64,000 nt of DNA. It comes from Pseudidiomarina indica (lineage in GTDB: Bacteria > Pseudomonadota > Gammaproteobacteria > Enterobacterales > Alteromonadaceae). The translations under genes and the position numbers were made by a program. Positions 53,678-63,889 of the stretch are shown here, piece by piece. The stretch lies in the NCBI RefSeq assembly GCF_900104245.1, contig NZ_FMXN01000004.1, forward strand, positions 62,001 to 126,000, written 5' to 3'. The first letter of the stretch is position 1; each line of letters starts with the position of its first letter. The notes beneath the pieces were generated by a model, which had not been told where the DNA came from, made no database searches, and worked only from the letters and a program-made list of their open reading frames with translations.

Positions 53678-54685
53678 ATGATGGACAGAACCGCCAAACC
53701 AATGTCTGGTTTACGCCGGGCTGCATTACTACTGTTAGTGTTGGAAGAAGAGGCCGCCGCTGAGGTGTTCAAGCACTTCACCCCAACGCAAATCCAGAAA
53801 ATCAGCAAAGAGATGACACGGCTGACTGATATTTCACACACCGATATCAAGGCCGCCTTGGAGTTGTTCCACCAAGATCTCGCCGACACGCCTGCTCTTG
53901 ATAAATACGATGACTATGTCCGCTCAGTGCTTACTAAAGCACTTGGCTCAGACCGCGCAAATACGCTGATCGAAGATGTGTTAGAGCAAAAAGTCGGGGG
54001 CATTGGCATTGAAGCTCTGAACATGATGGATATTCCTGAAGTGGCCGAGATGATCAAAGATGAACATCCGCAAATTATTGCCACTATCTTAATTCACTTA
54101 GATCGAGCCCAAGCCGCAGGGGTATTAGAACTCTTTGACGAACGCCTGCGCAACGATGTAGTGCTCCGGGTGGCAACCTTTACCGGGGTGCAACCGGCGG
54201 CCTTGCAAGAACTTACTGAAGTACTTGGCGGCATGCTGGATGGTCAGTCGCTCAAGCGCAGTAAAATGGGCGGTGTTCGCACTGCTGCTGAAATTCTTAA
54301 CTTACTCAGTGCTGGCCAAGAAGATACCGCACTGGAAAATATTCGTGCGTACAACGACGAACTGGCACAAAAAATTATCGACGAAATGTTCTTGTTCGAA
54401 AACCTATTGGACTTGGACGACCGCAGTATTCAAATCTTGCTGCGTCAAATTGAAACCTCTTCGCTGGTGGTGGCGCTCAAGGGCGCAGCCGACGATTTGG
54501 TCGACAAGTTCTTGAGCAATATGTCGCAACGTGCTGCCCAGTTAATTCGCGAAGAAATGGAAACCCGTGGTCCAGTGCGTGTTTCGCAAGTTGAAACTGA
54601 GCAGAAAGCAATCCTGCAAATTGTTCGCCGCTTAGCTGATAACGGTGACATTGTGTTAAGTAGTGGTGACGATGCCTTCATTTAA
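53678..54685 (+). CDS. fliG: Flagellar rotor switch protein FliG
   Basis: This 335-aa C-ring protein transmits torque and switches direction. It has the usual three armadillo-like domains, with EHPQIIATILIHLDRAQAAGVLELF in the middle and the charged C-terminal helix DDRSIQILLRQI that meets MotA. It begins 1 bp after fliF and overlaps fliH by 14 bp. Confidence 0.97.
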   Translation: MMDRTAKPMSGLRRAALLLLVLEEEAAAEVFKHFTPTQIQKISKEMTRLTDISHTDIKAALELFHQDLADTPALDKYDDYVRSVLTKALGSDRANTLIEDVLEQKVGGIGIEALNMMDIPEVAEMIKDEHPQIIATILIHLDRAQAAGVLELFDERLRNDVVLRVATFTGVQPAALQELTEVLGGMLDGQSLKRSKMGGVRTAAEILNLLSAGQEDTALENIRAYNDELAQKIIDEMFLFENLLDLDDRSIQILLRQIETSSLVVALKGAADDLVDKFLSNMSQRAAQLIREEMETRGPVRVSQVETEQKAILQIVRRLADNGDIVLSSGDDAFI

Positions 54686-55394
54686 GCCTTTTCAAGCGCT
54701 TGAAGAGCGCCCAGAAACCCAACTGGCTGCCAACGGTGATTGGCAAAGCTGGGATTTGGCGCCGTTAGGACAGGTGAAGCGGGCCAAGCGTCCCGTGGCA
54801 CCGGTGGTCGATGAGCACCAGCGCCAGCAAGAAGAACTGGCACAACAACGCCAGCTAGCGCATCAACAGGGCTACGACGAAGGGTTTGCTGAAGGCCAGG
54901 CCGCCGGCTATCAAGAGGGGCTGGAACAAGGGAAGCAAGCCGGCTACGAACAAGGGCTGCAAGAATATACCCAACAAGTTCAACAAACCTTAGCCACGCT
55001 CCAACAACTGGTGGGGCACACCGATGCCGCACTTGCTGGGCTTGCCGAGCATCTCAGCGAAAGCTTAACCCAGTTAGCTTTAACCGTGGGGCGTCAATTG
55101 GCGGGTGAGGCATTAGCGGCAAACCCAGAACATATCATAGACCTTATTCGCGCCATTATTACGGAAGACCCGTTGCTATCAGAAAAACCAACGCTCTTAT
55201 TGCATCCAAGTGATGCCGAATTAGTCGAGGCCCATTTAGCCAATGAATTGACCACTTTAGGTTGGCATTGGCGGGCAGATGCCAGTATTGAGGCCGGCGG
55301 TTGTAAAGTAACCAGCACATCGGGTGATATTGACGCCACCATTGCCAACCGTTGGCAACGTATCGTCCATCACGTACGAGGGCACCATGGCTGA
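54672..55394 (+). CDS. fliH: Flagellar export ATPase regulator FliH
   Basis: This 240-aa FliH binds and regulates the FliI ATPase. A central GxxxG-type region is visible ([32 protein letters not shown]), as is the C-terminal FliI-binding domain. The ATG at 54672 is preferred over the GTG at 54663. It overlaps fliG by 14 bp and fliI by 8 bp. Confidence 0.94.
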   Translation: MPSFKPFQALEERPETQLAANGDWQSWDLAPLGQVKRAKRPVAPVVDEHQRQQEELAQQRQLAHQQGYDEGFAEGQAAGYQEGLEQGKQAGYEQGLQEYTQQVQQTLATLQQLVGHTDAALAGLAEHLSESLTQLALTVGRQLAGEALAANPEHIIDLIRAIITEDPLLSEKPTLLLHPSDAELVEAHLANELTTLGWHWRADASIEAGGCKVTSTSGDIDATIANRWQRIVHHVRGHHG

Positions 55395-56760
55395 TCCAAC
55401 CCAACACCTCGTGCACCAGTGGCAACAATCACTGCAACAGGTTACCCAACGCCTGCACGGCTTGCCAACTTGGCAACGCAGCGGTCGTTTGGTGCGTGCC
55501 ACGGGCATGGTGTTAGAGGCCGTTGGATTACGCTTACCGGTCGGTGCCAGCTGCGCCATTCAAGTGGTGAGCCAAGTTGCTGAGCACGTAGAAGCCGAAG
55601 TAGTAGGCTTTGCCGGCGATGTGACTTATCTCATGCCATTAGAAACCGTGCATGGGTTAGTGCCTGGAGCACAAGTTTTACCGCTGGGAGATGGCCTGCA
55701 CAGTAGCCGTCGTTTCCCTCTGGGGGATGCCTTATTAGGGCGCGTGCTGGATGGCAGCGGGCGGCCGTTGGATCATTTGCCGTTACCTCACACGGTCGAT
55801 TATGGTTCGTTAGCAGGGCGCACCATTAATCCCATGCAGCGCGCCCCCATTGATACACCCATTGATGTGGGCATTCGTGCTATCAATGGCCTGCTGAGCG
55901 TGGGTCGCGGCCAGCGGATGGGGTTGTTTGCCGGCTCCGGCGTCGGGAAGTCGGTTCTGTTAGGCATGATGGCTCGCTTCACCCAAGCCGATGTCATTGT
56001 GGTGGGGTTGATTGGTGAACGGGGCCGTGAAGTTCAAGAATTTATTGATAGCATTTTAGGTGCTGAAGGCATGGCTCGTGCCGTTGTGGTTGCCGCGCCA
56101 GCGGATGCTTCCCCCTTACAACGGTTGCAAGGGGCGGCCTATGCCACACGTCTCGCCGAAGATTTTCGTGATCGCGGCCGCCACGTGTTGCTGATTATGG
56201 ATTCGCTCACGCGGTATGCTATGGCGCAACGAGAAATTGCGTTAGCCATTGGCGAACCACCGGCCACCAAGGGCTATCCGCCAAGTGTATTTGCCAAAAT
56301 TCCAGCCTTAGTTGAACGAACTGGGAACGGTGTGCGCGGTGGTGGTTCCATTACCGCTTTTTATACGGTGTTAACCGAAGGTGACGATCAGCAAGACCCT
56401 ATTGCTGATGCCACCCGCGCTATTCTGGATGGGCATATTGTGTTGTCACGCCAGTTGGCAGAAAGCGGACACTACCCCGCTATTGATGTGGAAGCATCCA
56501 TTAGCCGCGTGATGCCAGCGGTGACCAGTTTAGGACATCAACAACAGGCCCAACGTCTGAAAAAGTTATTCTCAGTGTATCAGCGCAACCGTGACTTAAT
56601 CAGTGTGGGAGCATACAGCCCCGGCCATGATCCACTGTTGGACCAAGCCGTGCAGAAATATCCACAGGTGGAAGCCTACTTGCAACAAGGCATGCAGGAG
56701 CAAGCCACCATCGCCATGGCCCAACAGCGCCTGACTGAGTTGGTAGGAGGTAGTGCATGA
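55387..56760 (+). CDS. fliI: Flagellum-specific ATP synthase FliI
   Basis: This 457-aa ATPase of the F1-like family energises flagellar export. Walker A is [18 protein letters not shown] (near 180). It also shows [13 protein letters not shown] and the [21 protein letters not shown] segment. The ATG at 55387 ([12 protein letters not shown]) is preferred; the frame is open 21 codons upstream inside fliH. It overlaps fliJ by 4 bp. Confidence 0.98.
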   Translation: MADPTQHLVHQWQQSLQQVTQRLHGLPTWQRSGRLVRATGMVLEAVGLRLPVGASCAIQVVSQVAEHVEAEVVGFAGDVTYLMPLETVHGLVPGAQVLPLGDGLHSSRRFPLGDALLGRVLDGSGRPLDHLPLPHTVDYGSLAGRTINPMQRAPIDTPIDVGIRAINGLLSVGRGQRMGLFAGSGVGKSVLLGMMARFTQADVIVVGLIGERGREVQEFIDSILGAEGMARAVVVAAPADASPLQRLQGAAYATRLAEDFRDRGRHVLLIMDSLTRYAMAQREIALAIGEPPATKGYPPSVFAKIPALVERTGNGVRGGGSITAFYTVLTEGDDQQDPIADATRAILDGHIVLSRQLAESGHYPAIDVEASISRVMPAVTSLGHQQQAQRLKKLFSVYQRNRDLISVGAYSPGHDPLLDQAVQKYPQVEAYLQQGMQEQATIAMAQQRLTELVGGSA

Positions 56761-57203
56761 ATCCTGTCGTCTTAGAACATTTAACCGAACAAGCTGAAAA
56801 AGCTCGTACTGAAGCGGCACGGCTATTGGCAGAAGAGCGCCATAACAAACAAAAAATTGCCCAGCAACTTGCGACGCTGCAGCATTACCGGCAAGATTAT
56901 GTGGTGCAATTGCAAGCGCAGTTACAACAAGGGCTGGCTGGGCATTTGTTGCAAAATTACCAGCGCTTTTTGGCCAGTCTCGATGCAGCGATTCAACGCG
57001 CCGAACAAGCCTTAACCACGCAACAGCAAAAAGTGGATCAGCAACAGCAACATTGGCTGCAGCAACAGCGCACCTTGGCATCCTATGAGACGCTGCAAGA
57101 GCGCCAGCACCAAGCGGCCTTGCATCAAATGAATCAACGCGAACAGAAGCTTAATGACGAGCTTTCCATCGCCATGTACTTGCGCAATCGCGCATCACAA
57201 TGA
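56757..57203 (+). CDS. fliJ: Flagellar export protein FliJ
   Basis: This 148-aa coiled-coil protein is rich in Gln, Glu and Leu heptads throughout. It lies between fliI and fliK, the standard position of FliJ, which links FliI to the export gate. Its sequence is as variable as FliJ usually is, so the call rests on position and coiled-coil character. Confidence 0.88.
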   Translation: MNPVVLEHLTEQAEKARTEAARLLAEERHNKQKIAQQLATLQHYRQDYVVQLQAQLQQGLAGHLLQNYQRFLASLDAAIQRAEQALTTQQQKVDQQQQHWLQQQRTLASYETLQERQHQAALHQMNQREQKLNDELSIAMYLRNRASQ

Positions 57204-57211
57204 GGTGACCC

Positions 57212-58357
57212 ATGGATTTGATGAAAGCCTTAAACCTAACCGCATCGACCCAAGCCGCCGGCGCTGATGTCTATCCGCAGGCGGCCAACACCGCGCCGCA
57301 GGGTGAGTTTGCAGCATTATTCGCTGCCTTACAGGCTCAGCAACCCAATGCACTGATAAAGTTACCAGAACTAGTGGCTGAGTTTGATGAAACGGCAGAG
57401 CTGGAACAACTCAGCCCCGAGCAATTGGAAGACTTACTGGCGTTATTACTGCCCCAATTGGAACAAGGCACGCCACATGACCCCTTGCCGCAACCTGAAA
57501 TGATCGAGCTAGGGCGTGGTCCTGCAGAAGAAATCATTGATCCACAGCCTATTGTGGCGCCGGTGGTTCAAGTTGCGACGCCGGTTATCACTGCCGACAC
57601 GGCTGCAGCAGCAGCCAATGGGAACCTCGCACCTGCTGCGACCTTGGCGAATGCAATGACAGCTTCAAATGCACCTGCAGAGCACTTGGCAGACCAGCCG
57701 CATGGTGCCGTTTTAGCGAGTGAACATCAGAACGAGCACCGCGGTCGTGCCGCAGCGGCAGTGTCCGCGCCGGTAACCCCCGTCATGCCGCAAGTTGAAG
57801 CCACAACCACCACGGCACCTCAGCTACTGGCAGATGCGCCGCGGCCCATGCCAAGCCACCTTCACAGCCAGATTGTGATGGTGCCCAGCCCGGTCACCAG
57901 TCCCGCGACGTCGTCCTTGTCAGCGCCCCTAACAAGCAGCGCGTGGGCAGGCCAGCTGCAACAAAACATGGTGACCATGGTGATGCGCAACCAGCAAGAA
58001 ATGACCTTGCGTTTGCACCCCGCGGAACTCGGCCCGTTGCAGATTCAACTACGGGTAGAAGACCAGCAGGCCCAATTAATGGTATTCACTCACAGCCACC
58101 AAGTTCGGGGTGCTGTTGAACAAGCCATGCCGTTGCTGCGCGATGCATTAGCAAACCAAGGCATTCAATTGGATGATGCTAATGTGGCCGATCATGGGGA
58201 ACACTTTGCTCAACACCACCAACAACAGCAGGGACAACAACAGAATCAACCAACGCACCCTGTAGAAAACTCAATTTCGGCCGAAAATATTGATAGGGCT
58301 TCAATCGCTACGCCTGCAAGCCGTCCAATGAATGGCCAAGTTGACACCTACGCTTAA
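57212..58357 (+). CDS. fliK: Flagellar hook-length control protein FliK
   Basis: This 381-aa secreted ruler protein has a low-complexity N-terminal half rich in Ala, Pro and Gln. The C-terminal Flg_hook domain shows LRLHPAELGPLQIQLRVEDQQAQLMVF, then VRGAVEQAMPLLRDALANQGIQL. A Gln/His-rich stretch precedes the C-terminus. It stands in the normal place between fliJ and fliL. Confidence 0.95.
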   Translation: MDLMKALNLTASTQAAGADVYPQAANTAPQGEFAALFAALQAQQPNALIKLPELVAEFDETAELEQLSPEQLEDLLALLLPQLEQGTPHDPLPQPEMIELGRGPAEEIIDPQPIVAPVVQVATPVITADTAAAAANGNLAPAATLANAMTASNAPAEHLADQPHGAVLASEHQNEHRGRAAAAVSAPVTPVMPQVEATTTTAPQLLADAPRPMPSHLHSQIVMVPSPVTSPATSSLSAPLTSSAWAGQLQQNMVTMVMRNQQEMTLRLHPAELGPLQIQLRVEDQQAQLMVFTHSHQVRGAVEQAMPLLRDALANQGIQLDDANVADHGEHFAQHHQQQQGQQQNQPTHPVENSISAENIDRASIATPASRPMNGQVDTYA

Positions 58358-58398
58358 GCGGCAAGGGTCAACCTTTATACATGGAGATATGATCAATT

Positions 58399-58890
58399 AT
58401 GGCGCGTAAAAAAGATACACAAGCAGTTCCTGTTGCGAAAGTATCAACCCTCTTAACACTGGTGTTATGGGTGTTAGTGATCTTGGTGGGTGTGAACACT
58501 TACTTACTGTGGGATACCCGTAATATGACGACCATGGCAGCGGGTGGTGTTCAGGTGAAAGCGCCAGAGCCGGTCGACCCGGTGTTTGTGACCATTTCAC
58601 CTTTCACGGTGAACCTGCAAAGTGATCAGTTTGGCCCGCGCCTTCTGTATGCTGGGTTAACCTTAGAAGTTCCCAGTGAAAAAGTGAAAGCAACCTTGGT
58701 CAAAAACATGCCACAGGTACGCAACCGCTTATTGGTGTTGTTATCGGGCCAAAACGCCGAACGCATTACCCAATCTGAAGGCAAACGGATGCTGGCACAA
58801 AGCATTATGGAGACTTTGACAGAACCGTACAGCGGGAATGCCGAAGTAGCCATTAATGACGTCTTGTTCACTGAATTTATTGTGCAATAA
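58399..58890 (+). CDS. fliL: Flagellar basal-body-associated protein FliL
   Basis: This 163-aa protein has one transmembrane helix (about 18-38) and a periplasmic domain that supports the stators around the motor. FTVNLQSDQFGPRLLYAGLTLEV and PQVRNRLLVLLSGQ match FliL. It is 41 bp after fliK and 21 bp before fliM. Confidence 0.95.
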   Translation: MARKKDTQAVPVAKVSTLLTLVLWVLVILVGVNTYLLWDTRNMTTMAAGGVQVKAPEPVDPVFVTISPFTVNLQSDQFGPRLLYAGLTLEVPSEKVKATLVKNMPQVRNRLLVLLSGQNAERITQSEGKRMLAQSIMETLTEPYSGNAEVAINDVLFTEFIVQ

Positions 58891-58911
58891 GCCACCACCA
58901 TTAGAGATGTT

Positions 58912-60048
58912 ATGAGTAACGGACCCCAACTGTCACAAGAAGAGCTCGATACCCTTCTTGCGGGCATGGTAGAAGAAGAGAACTTGGCTGCAGAGTCAGT
59001 GATGGCGACGCCGTCAACGTCAGCGGCTGGCCAGACGGTATCTAGTAGCGGTGCTGATGTTGAGTTTGTGCGCCCCAAAGGCCGCACTAAAAGCAAGCAA
59101 ACGTTATTTGATCCGGGCTCACAAGTACGGATTGTGCGGGAGCGTCTGCATACTCTTGAAATTATTAACGAGCGCTTTGCCCGACAGTTTCGAATGAACT
59201 TGTTCAACCTGTTGCGGCGCAACGCTGATATTTCTGTTGAGTCCATGCGTTATCAGCGCTTTAGTGATTTTGCGGATTCCACGCCAAGCCCAATCAACCT
59301 CAACATCATTGCCATGAAACCATTACGCGGCAGCGCGTTAATGGTGTTCCCTCATGCCATGGTGTCAATGATTGTCGAGAACCTATTTGGCGGTGATGGG
59401 CGTTTTATGACACGAAATGAGGCGCGGGAATTCACCGGAACGGAACAACGGATCATCAATCGCGTGCTAAACTTAGCCATTGATGCGTATCAAGAGTCAT
59501 GGCGCTCGGTGCACCCGTTAGAAATTACCTATGTGCGCTCTGAAATGCAGCCGAAATTTGCGGCCATTACCAGCTCCCCCAGTGAAATTGTGGTCACCAC
59601 TACCTTTCATTTAGAAGTGGGGCATTTAGAAAGTAACTTCAAAATCTGCATGCCGTATAGCATGGTTGAGCCGTTGCGTGACAAACTCACCAACTTACGA
59701 GCCGATGCTGGTAGCAGTAGTGATAAAATCTGGCGTGAGCGTATCAGCCACGAGTTACAAGCATCATCGGTAGAGCTGGTGGCCGACTTTGTAGAAATTC
59801 CCATGCGAATTCCACAAGTCATGTCGCTGAAACCTGGTGATGTATTGCCTATAGAGTTACCGACCACCGTGAAAGCGTCGGTGAATTCCCTTCCTATCAT
59901 GGAATGTGAATACGGCAGTTTTAATCAAAATCGAGCATTAAAAGTGAAGCGATTGCTCGAAAACCATCGCTTCTCACAATCGGTTTTGCGCAATCCCAAA
60001 GATGGTGTATTTTCCCCAATGCGGGCAAAGGAGTCTGATGATGAGTAA
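58912..60048 (+). CDS. fliM: Flagellar motor switch protein FliM
   Basis: This 378-aa C-ring protein binds phosphorylated CheY through its N-terminal peptide (LSQEELDTLLAGM) and interacts with FliG and FliN. The CheC-like middle domain and the C-terminal SpoA domain (MECEYGSFNQNRALKV) are present. It overlaps fliN by 8 bp. Confidence 0.98.
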   Translation: MSNGPQLSQEELDTLLAGMVEEENLAAESVMATPSTSAAGQTVSSSGADVEFVRPKGRTKSKQTLFDPGSQVRIVRERLHTLEIINERFARQFRMNLFNLLRRNADISVESMRYQRFSDFADSTPSPINLNIIAMKPLRGSALMVFPHAMVSMIVENLFGGDGRFMTRNEAREFTGTEQRIINRVLNLAIDAYQESWRSVHPLEITYVRSEMQPKFAAITSSPSEIVVTTTFHLEVGHLESNFKICMPYSMVEPLRDKLTNLRADAGSSSDKIWRERISHELQASSVELVADFVEIPMRIPQVMSLKPGDVLPIELPTTVKASVNSLPIMECEYGSFNQNRALKVKRLLENHRFSQSVLRNPKDGVFSPMRAKESDDE

Positions 60049-60445
60049 TAATGAACCCCTCAATCCAGAACATGACCAAGATCCATGGGCAGATGCGCTA
60101 GAGGAAGAATCAACCCCTACCGCTGAAAGTTCAGCGGACAGCGTGTTTAAACCGCTGGATGGGGCCGTTGATAAAAGCTCAATGAATGAGCTGGATATCA
60201 TCATGGATATTCCGGTGAAACTCAGCGTTGAGCTGGGGCGCACACGCATCACCATTAAACAGTTACTAGAACTGGCGCAAGGGTCCGTGGTTGAGCTGGA
60301 TGGCTTAGCGGGTGAACCCATGGATATTCTGATCAATGGTTATTTAATCGCCCAAGGTGAGGTGGTGGTATTGGATGATAAATATGGCATCCGTATTACC
60401 GAAATTGTCACCCCTTCAGAACGGGTCCAAAAGTTAAATCGATGA
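60041..60445 (+). CDS. fliN: Flagellar motor switch protein FliN
   Basis: This 134-aa protein ends in the conserved SpoA domain (MDIPVKLSVELGRTRITIKQLL, VELDGLAGEPMDILINGYLIAQGEVVVLDDKYGIRITEI). ATG 60041 has AAGGAG 7 bp upstream; the adjacent ATG at 60038 would be closer. It is translationally coupled to fliM and overlaps fliO by 4 bp. Confidence 0.97.
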   Translation: MSNNEPLNPEHDQDPWADALEEESTPTAESSADSVFKPLDGAVDKSSMNELDIIMDIPVKLSVELGRTRITIKQLLELAQGSVVELDGLAGEPMDILINGYLIAQGEVVVLDDKYGIRITEIVTPSERVQKLNR

Positions 60446-60810
60446 ACACTTCTACCGCCGTCGTTGAAGTAGACTCTGGACTTGCCCTGGTTGGGCAAGT
60501 CGCCATGATCTTAGTGCTGATTATTGCCTTGATCTTGGCCTGTGCTTGGGTCTTTCGACGCCTCGGCGGTGTTCACACAGGCACCTCGAAACAACTGAAC
60601 GTGGTCGGCAGCATTGCTGTGGGGCAACGTGAACGTGTGGTGATTGTTGCTGTCGGTGATACCTGGTTAGTACTCGGTGTAGCCGCTGGACAAGTGACTA
60701 AACTGCATGAAATGCCAGCCCAAGAGATTCCTGAACCCCTTGCACAGAATTTTGCCGCACGGTTTCAACACGCTTTAAAACAACATTCCAAGCCAAGAGA
60801 GAAACGCTAA
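60442..60810 (+). CDS. fliO: Flagellar biosynthesis protein FliO
   Basis: This 122-aa protein has a transmembrane helix near residues 16-37 and a short cytoplasmic tail. The LNVVGSIAVGQRERVVIVAVGDTWLVLGVAAGQV segment is typical of FliO. It assists FliP assembly into the export gate. Its stop abuts the fliP start. Confidence 0.92.
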   Translation: MNTSTAVVEVDSGLALVGQVAMILVLIIALILACAWVFRRLGGVHTGTSKQLNVVGSIAVGQRERVVIVAVGDTWLVLGVAAGQVTKLHEMPAQEIPEPLAQNFAARFQHALKQHSKPREKR

Positions 60811-61557
60811 ATGCGATACGGGTTATGGTTAAGTTTCATTGCCCTATTAGCACTCATCGTTCCGGGTGAGGCGCTGGCGCAATCCATTCCTGGCGTCATC
60901 ACCCAACCCACGCCGGATGGTGGGCAGCAATGGTCCCTGTCGCTACAAACCTTGTTATTTTTAACCAGCCTCACCTTCTTGCCAGCAGTGTTGCTTATGA
61001 TGACCTGCTTTGTGCGCTTAATTGTGGTGTTTGGGCTATTGCGGACTGCCATGGGAACCCAATCGGCACCGCCCAACCAAGTATTGCTTGGCCTCGCGTT
61101 ATTCCTTACGTTTTTTATTATGTCACCGGTTTTCAATCAGGTGTACGACATCGCGTGGGTTCCGTTTAGTGAAGATGCCATTTCATTCCCGCAGTTTTTA
61201 GAGCTTGCTTCCGGCCCAATGCGTGAGTTTATGTTGGCGCAAACCCGTGAGCCTGATTTGGCGTTATTTGCCAATTTAGCCAACGTTGGCCCCTTGCAAA
61301 GCCCTCAGGATGTGCCGTTTCACGTATTAGTACCATCATTTGTAACCAGTGAACTGAAAACCGCGTTCCAAATTGGGTTTACCATCTTTATTCCCTTCTT
61401 AATTATCGACTTGGTCGTTGCCAGTGTGTTGATGGCGTTGGGGATGATGATGGTGCCACCAGCCACCATTTCACTGCCATTTAAATTAATGTTGTTTGTG
61501 TTGGTCGATGGCTGGCAATTGCTGATCGGCTCCTTGGCCGCTAGCTTTTACGTGTAG
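60811..61557 (+). CDS. fliP: Flagellar export gate protein FliP
   Basis: This 248-aa membrane protein has a cleavable signal peptide (to about residue 24, GEALAQS) and four transmembrane segments. The family motifs [18 protein letters not shown] and [23 protein letters not shown] are clear. It forms the core of the FliPQR export channel with fliQ and fliR just downstream. Confidence 0.98.
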   Translation: MRYGLWLSFIALLALIVPGEALAQSIPGVITQPTPDGGQQWSLSLQTLLFLTSLTFLPAVLLMMTCFVRLIVVFGLLRTAMGTQSAPPNQVLLGLALFLTFFIMSPVFNQVYDIAWVPFSEDAISFPQFLELASGPMREFMLAQTREPDLALFANLANVGPLQSPQDVPFHVLVPSFVTSELKTAFQIGFTIFIPFLIIDLVVASVLMALGMMMVPPATISLPFKLMLFVLVDGWQLLIGSLAASFYV

Positions 61558-61568
61558 GAGCTGCCACC

Positions 61569-61838
61569 ATGACTCCTGAACAAGTAATGACCATCGCCTA
61601 CCAAGGCATGAAGCTATGTCTTTATCTGGCCGGCCCGTTATTGCTCACCGCGCTGTTATTGGGGTTACTCATTAGCTTGTTTCAGGCAGCCACCCAAATT
61701 AACGAAATGACCCTGAGTTTTATTCCCAAAATTCTTGGGGTGCTTGCCATGCTGGTGCTGATTGGCCCCTATTTACTGCAGCTTCTGATTGACTTTACCA
61801 CGCGTCTATTCACGAATATTCCCGTCATGATTCAGTGA
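61569..61838 (+). CDS. fliQ: Flagellar export gate protein FliQ
   Basis: This 89-aa protein has two transmembrane helices. GLLISLFQAATQINEMTLSFIPK is diagnostic of FliQ. It forms the outer helices of the FliPQR channel. Confidence 0.97.
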   Translation: MTPEQVMTIAYQGMKLCLYLAGPLLLTALLLGLLISLFQAATQINEMTLSFIPKILGVLAMLVLIGPYLLQLLIDFTTRLFTNIPVMIQ

Positions 61839-61845
61839 GGCGCAT

Positions 61846-62628
61846 ATGATTTCGGTCACGTTCGCCCAACTGCAAGAATGGATCAGTTTATTTCTATGGC
61901 CCTTTTGCCGCTTTAGCGGGTTATTCCTGATTGCCCCCATGCTCAGCCATTCCAGCGTTCCCAACCCCATCAAGTTGGGGGTGGCCTTGGTTGTGACCGT
62001 GGTGGTCAGCCCGCTCATTAGTGGCACTTTACCAGCGGTGCCGTTATTTTCTTGGGCCAGTGTCGGCATTATCGTGGAGCAACTGCTGATTGGGGTGACC
62101 ATTGGCTTAATCATGCAAGTGATATTTGCCGCCGTACAAGCCGCTGGTGAGTATATTGGCCTGCAAATGGGATTAGCCTTCGCGACCTTCTTTTCCCCCG
62201 ATAGCGGCGCCAATACGATGATTTTATCGCGGGTGTTTTATGCCTTTGCCATCTTAATGTTTGCCGCCATTGATGGTCATTTACTGATGCTGGAAGTCTT
62301 GGTGCGATCCTTTGAGCTCTTGCCCATTGGCACCTTAGGCATGAATGCAGGGGCGTTTGAACACGTCGCGCGGTTTGGCACCGTGGTCTTTAGCGCCGGA
62401 ATTTTGTTAGCCTTGCCGGTATTTGGCGCGCTACTGATTGTGAACCTAACCTTAGGGATTCTAAACCGATCGGCACCCCAATTAACGGTATTTTCAGTTG
62501 GTTTCCCAATGTCTTTAACGTTGGGATTAGTATTGTTAATGGTATTAACGACAGAATTAGGTGGGTATTTACAGCGTTTGTTTCGGGTGGGGTTAAATAT
62601 GGTGGAGCAAGTGTTGCAGGCGCTCTAA
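61846..62628 (+). CDS. fliR: Flagellar export gate protein FliR
   Basis: This 260-aa protein has about six transmembrane segments and completes the FliPQR channel. It shows FCRFSGLFLIAPMLSHSSVP-type N-terminal and GEYIGLQMGLAFATFF regions typical of the family. It is the last gene of the fliF operon. Its final codons lie inside a large nested inverted repeat shared with the convergent flgL. Confidence 0.96.
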   Translation: MISVTFAQLQEWISLFLWPFCRFSGLFLIAPMLSHSSVPNPIKLGVALVVTVVVSPLISGTLPAVPLFSWASVGIIVEQLLIGVTIGLIMQVIFAAVQAAGEYIGLQMGLAFATFFSPDSGANTMILSRVFYAFAILMFAAIDGHLLMLEVLVRSFELLPIGTLGMNAGAFEHVARFGTVVFSAGILLALPVFGALLIVNLTLGILNRSAPQLTVFSVGFPMSLTLGLVLLMVLTTELGGYLQRLFRVGLNMVEQVLQAL

Positions 62629-62662
62629 CGTCGCGTACGTTAGCGTCAGTGGCCTGCAACAC
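62611..62662. terminator. Nested hairpin between fliR and flgL
   Basis: An outer stem, GTGTTGCAGGC (62611-62621) with GCCTGCAACAC (62652-62662), encloses an inner perfect stem, CTAACGT (62625-62631) with ACGTTAG (62637-62643). The fliR stop lies inside it. The convergent genes and the symmetry suggest a bidirectional terminator, though T-tracts are short. Confidence 0.6.
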
Positions 62663-62671
62663 CTCCGGGTT

Positions 62672-63874
62672 TTATAAGAAGTTGAACAAGCTCATCCCTT
62701 TCATATCAACAAAGGCTTGTTGCGCTGCTTGTAACCCCACCATGCGGATACTGTATTGTGCCGCCGCTTCAATGTAGTCCAAGTCAACCAGATCGGAGTA
62801 GGCTTGCTCATAAGCCAATTGACGATTGCCACCAATCGCATCCAGTGCATCCAACTCGTTGAGGCGCGCACCCACTTCAGCCCGCACCGTCAAAACGTTG
62901 TCCAAGCCGTTATCCAGCTCATTCATCACAGTACGTAAGGTGTTGCGTTGGGTCGCTTGCTTCGACGCGGTATCAGCAGGATTTTCTAACACCGCCAAGG
63001 CTTTCTCAAAGGCGACGAAAATATCCGTGTTGTTGTCGTTGCCGCGCGCTAAACGTAACGAGTCACCAGCCACTGGCGTGCCTTCTAATTCAATGGCAAC
63101 ACCACCCAATTCAACCACTGTGGGATCATTGTAATCATTCCAAGCGCCACCGTTGACGCGATATTGCAGTTGCCCGCTCGCATCCTCACCAAATTCGATA
63201 TCAAACGCTTGACCGAAGGTAGCAGCCGAGGAATCGGTAATCGTAATGCCTTTGTAAGTTAGCGAGCCTTGGTTATCCATGGCCACTTCTGCCCGGTACG
63301 GCGCGCTGCTATGTACACTACGGAAAATTTGGTCGCCACTGTGTCCGACCGGCATTAAGCGAGCACCATCCACCTGTTGTTCACGCACATTCAGGTTGCC
63401 AACATAATTCACGACACCAGCTGACGGATCGCGCACAAAAGGGGCGCTATCATCTTGATGACCACCGAACAGGTAACGTCCGTTGCCATCCCGCGTATTG
63501 CCCAAACCAATCAAGGCTTCATAAATACCGCGCAGTTCACTAGCAACCGCTGTTTTATCCGCATCCGATAAGGTATCGCTGGAAGCTTGCACCAGCAGGG
63601 TTTTCGCGCGTGAATACATGTCAGCCACGTTATTCAACACGCTTTCTTCTTGTGACAGCGCATTGCGAACACCAACCCGCGCCTCACTGAACTGACCGGT
63701 GACGGATTTCGACTGACCAATGTTGATGGCCTGCGTCATGGCTTGCGGATCATCGGAAATATTCACAATCCGCTTACCGCTCGCAATTTGCTGGCTGATT
63801 TTCATGAATTCCGTTTGTTGACGGTTCATCGACGAAATATTTTGATTATAAATAGCTAAGGTACTAATACGCAT
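62672..63874 (-). CDS. flgL: Flagellar hook-filament junction protein FlgL
   Basis: This 400-aa HAP3 joins the hook to the filament with FlgK. It has flagellin-like ends: RISTLAIYNQNISSMNRQQTEFMKISQQIASGKRI at the N-terminus and MVGLQAAQQAFVDMKGMSLFNFL at the C-terminus. It is 15 bp downstream of flgK, whose tail is in the window, and has GGAG before its start. Confidence 0.96.
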   Translation of the reverse strand: MRISTLAIYNQNISSMNRQQTEFMKISQQIASGKRIVNISDDPQAMTQAINIGQSKSVTGQFSEARVGVRNALSQEESVLNNVADMYSRAKTLLVQASSDTLSDADKTAVASELRGIYEALIGLGNTRDGNGRYLFGGHQDDSAPFVRDPSAGVVNYVGNLNVREQQVDGARLMPVGHSGDQIFRSVHSSAPYRAEVAMDNQGSLTYKGITITDSSAATFGQAFDIEFGEDASGQLQYRVNGGAWNDYNDPTVVELGGVAIELEGTPVAGDSLRLARGNDNNTDIFVAFEKALAVLENPADTASKQATQRNTLRTVMNELDNGLDNVLTVRAEVGARLNELDALDAIGGNRQLAYEQAYSDLVDLDYIEAAAQYSIRMVGLQAAQQAFVDMKGMSLFNFL

Positions 63875-63889
63875 GATTCACTCCGTCGC

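Noticed and set aside
58626-59246. Minus-strand open frame of about 206 codons opposite fliL and fliM
   Set aside because: Shadow of two certain genes on the plus strand; no ribosome-binding site or family similarity.
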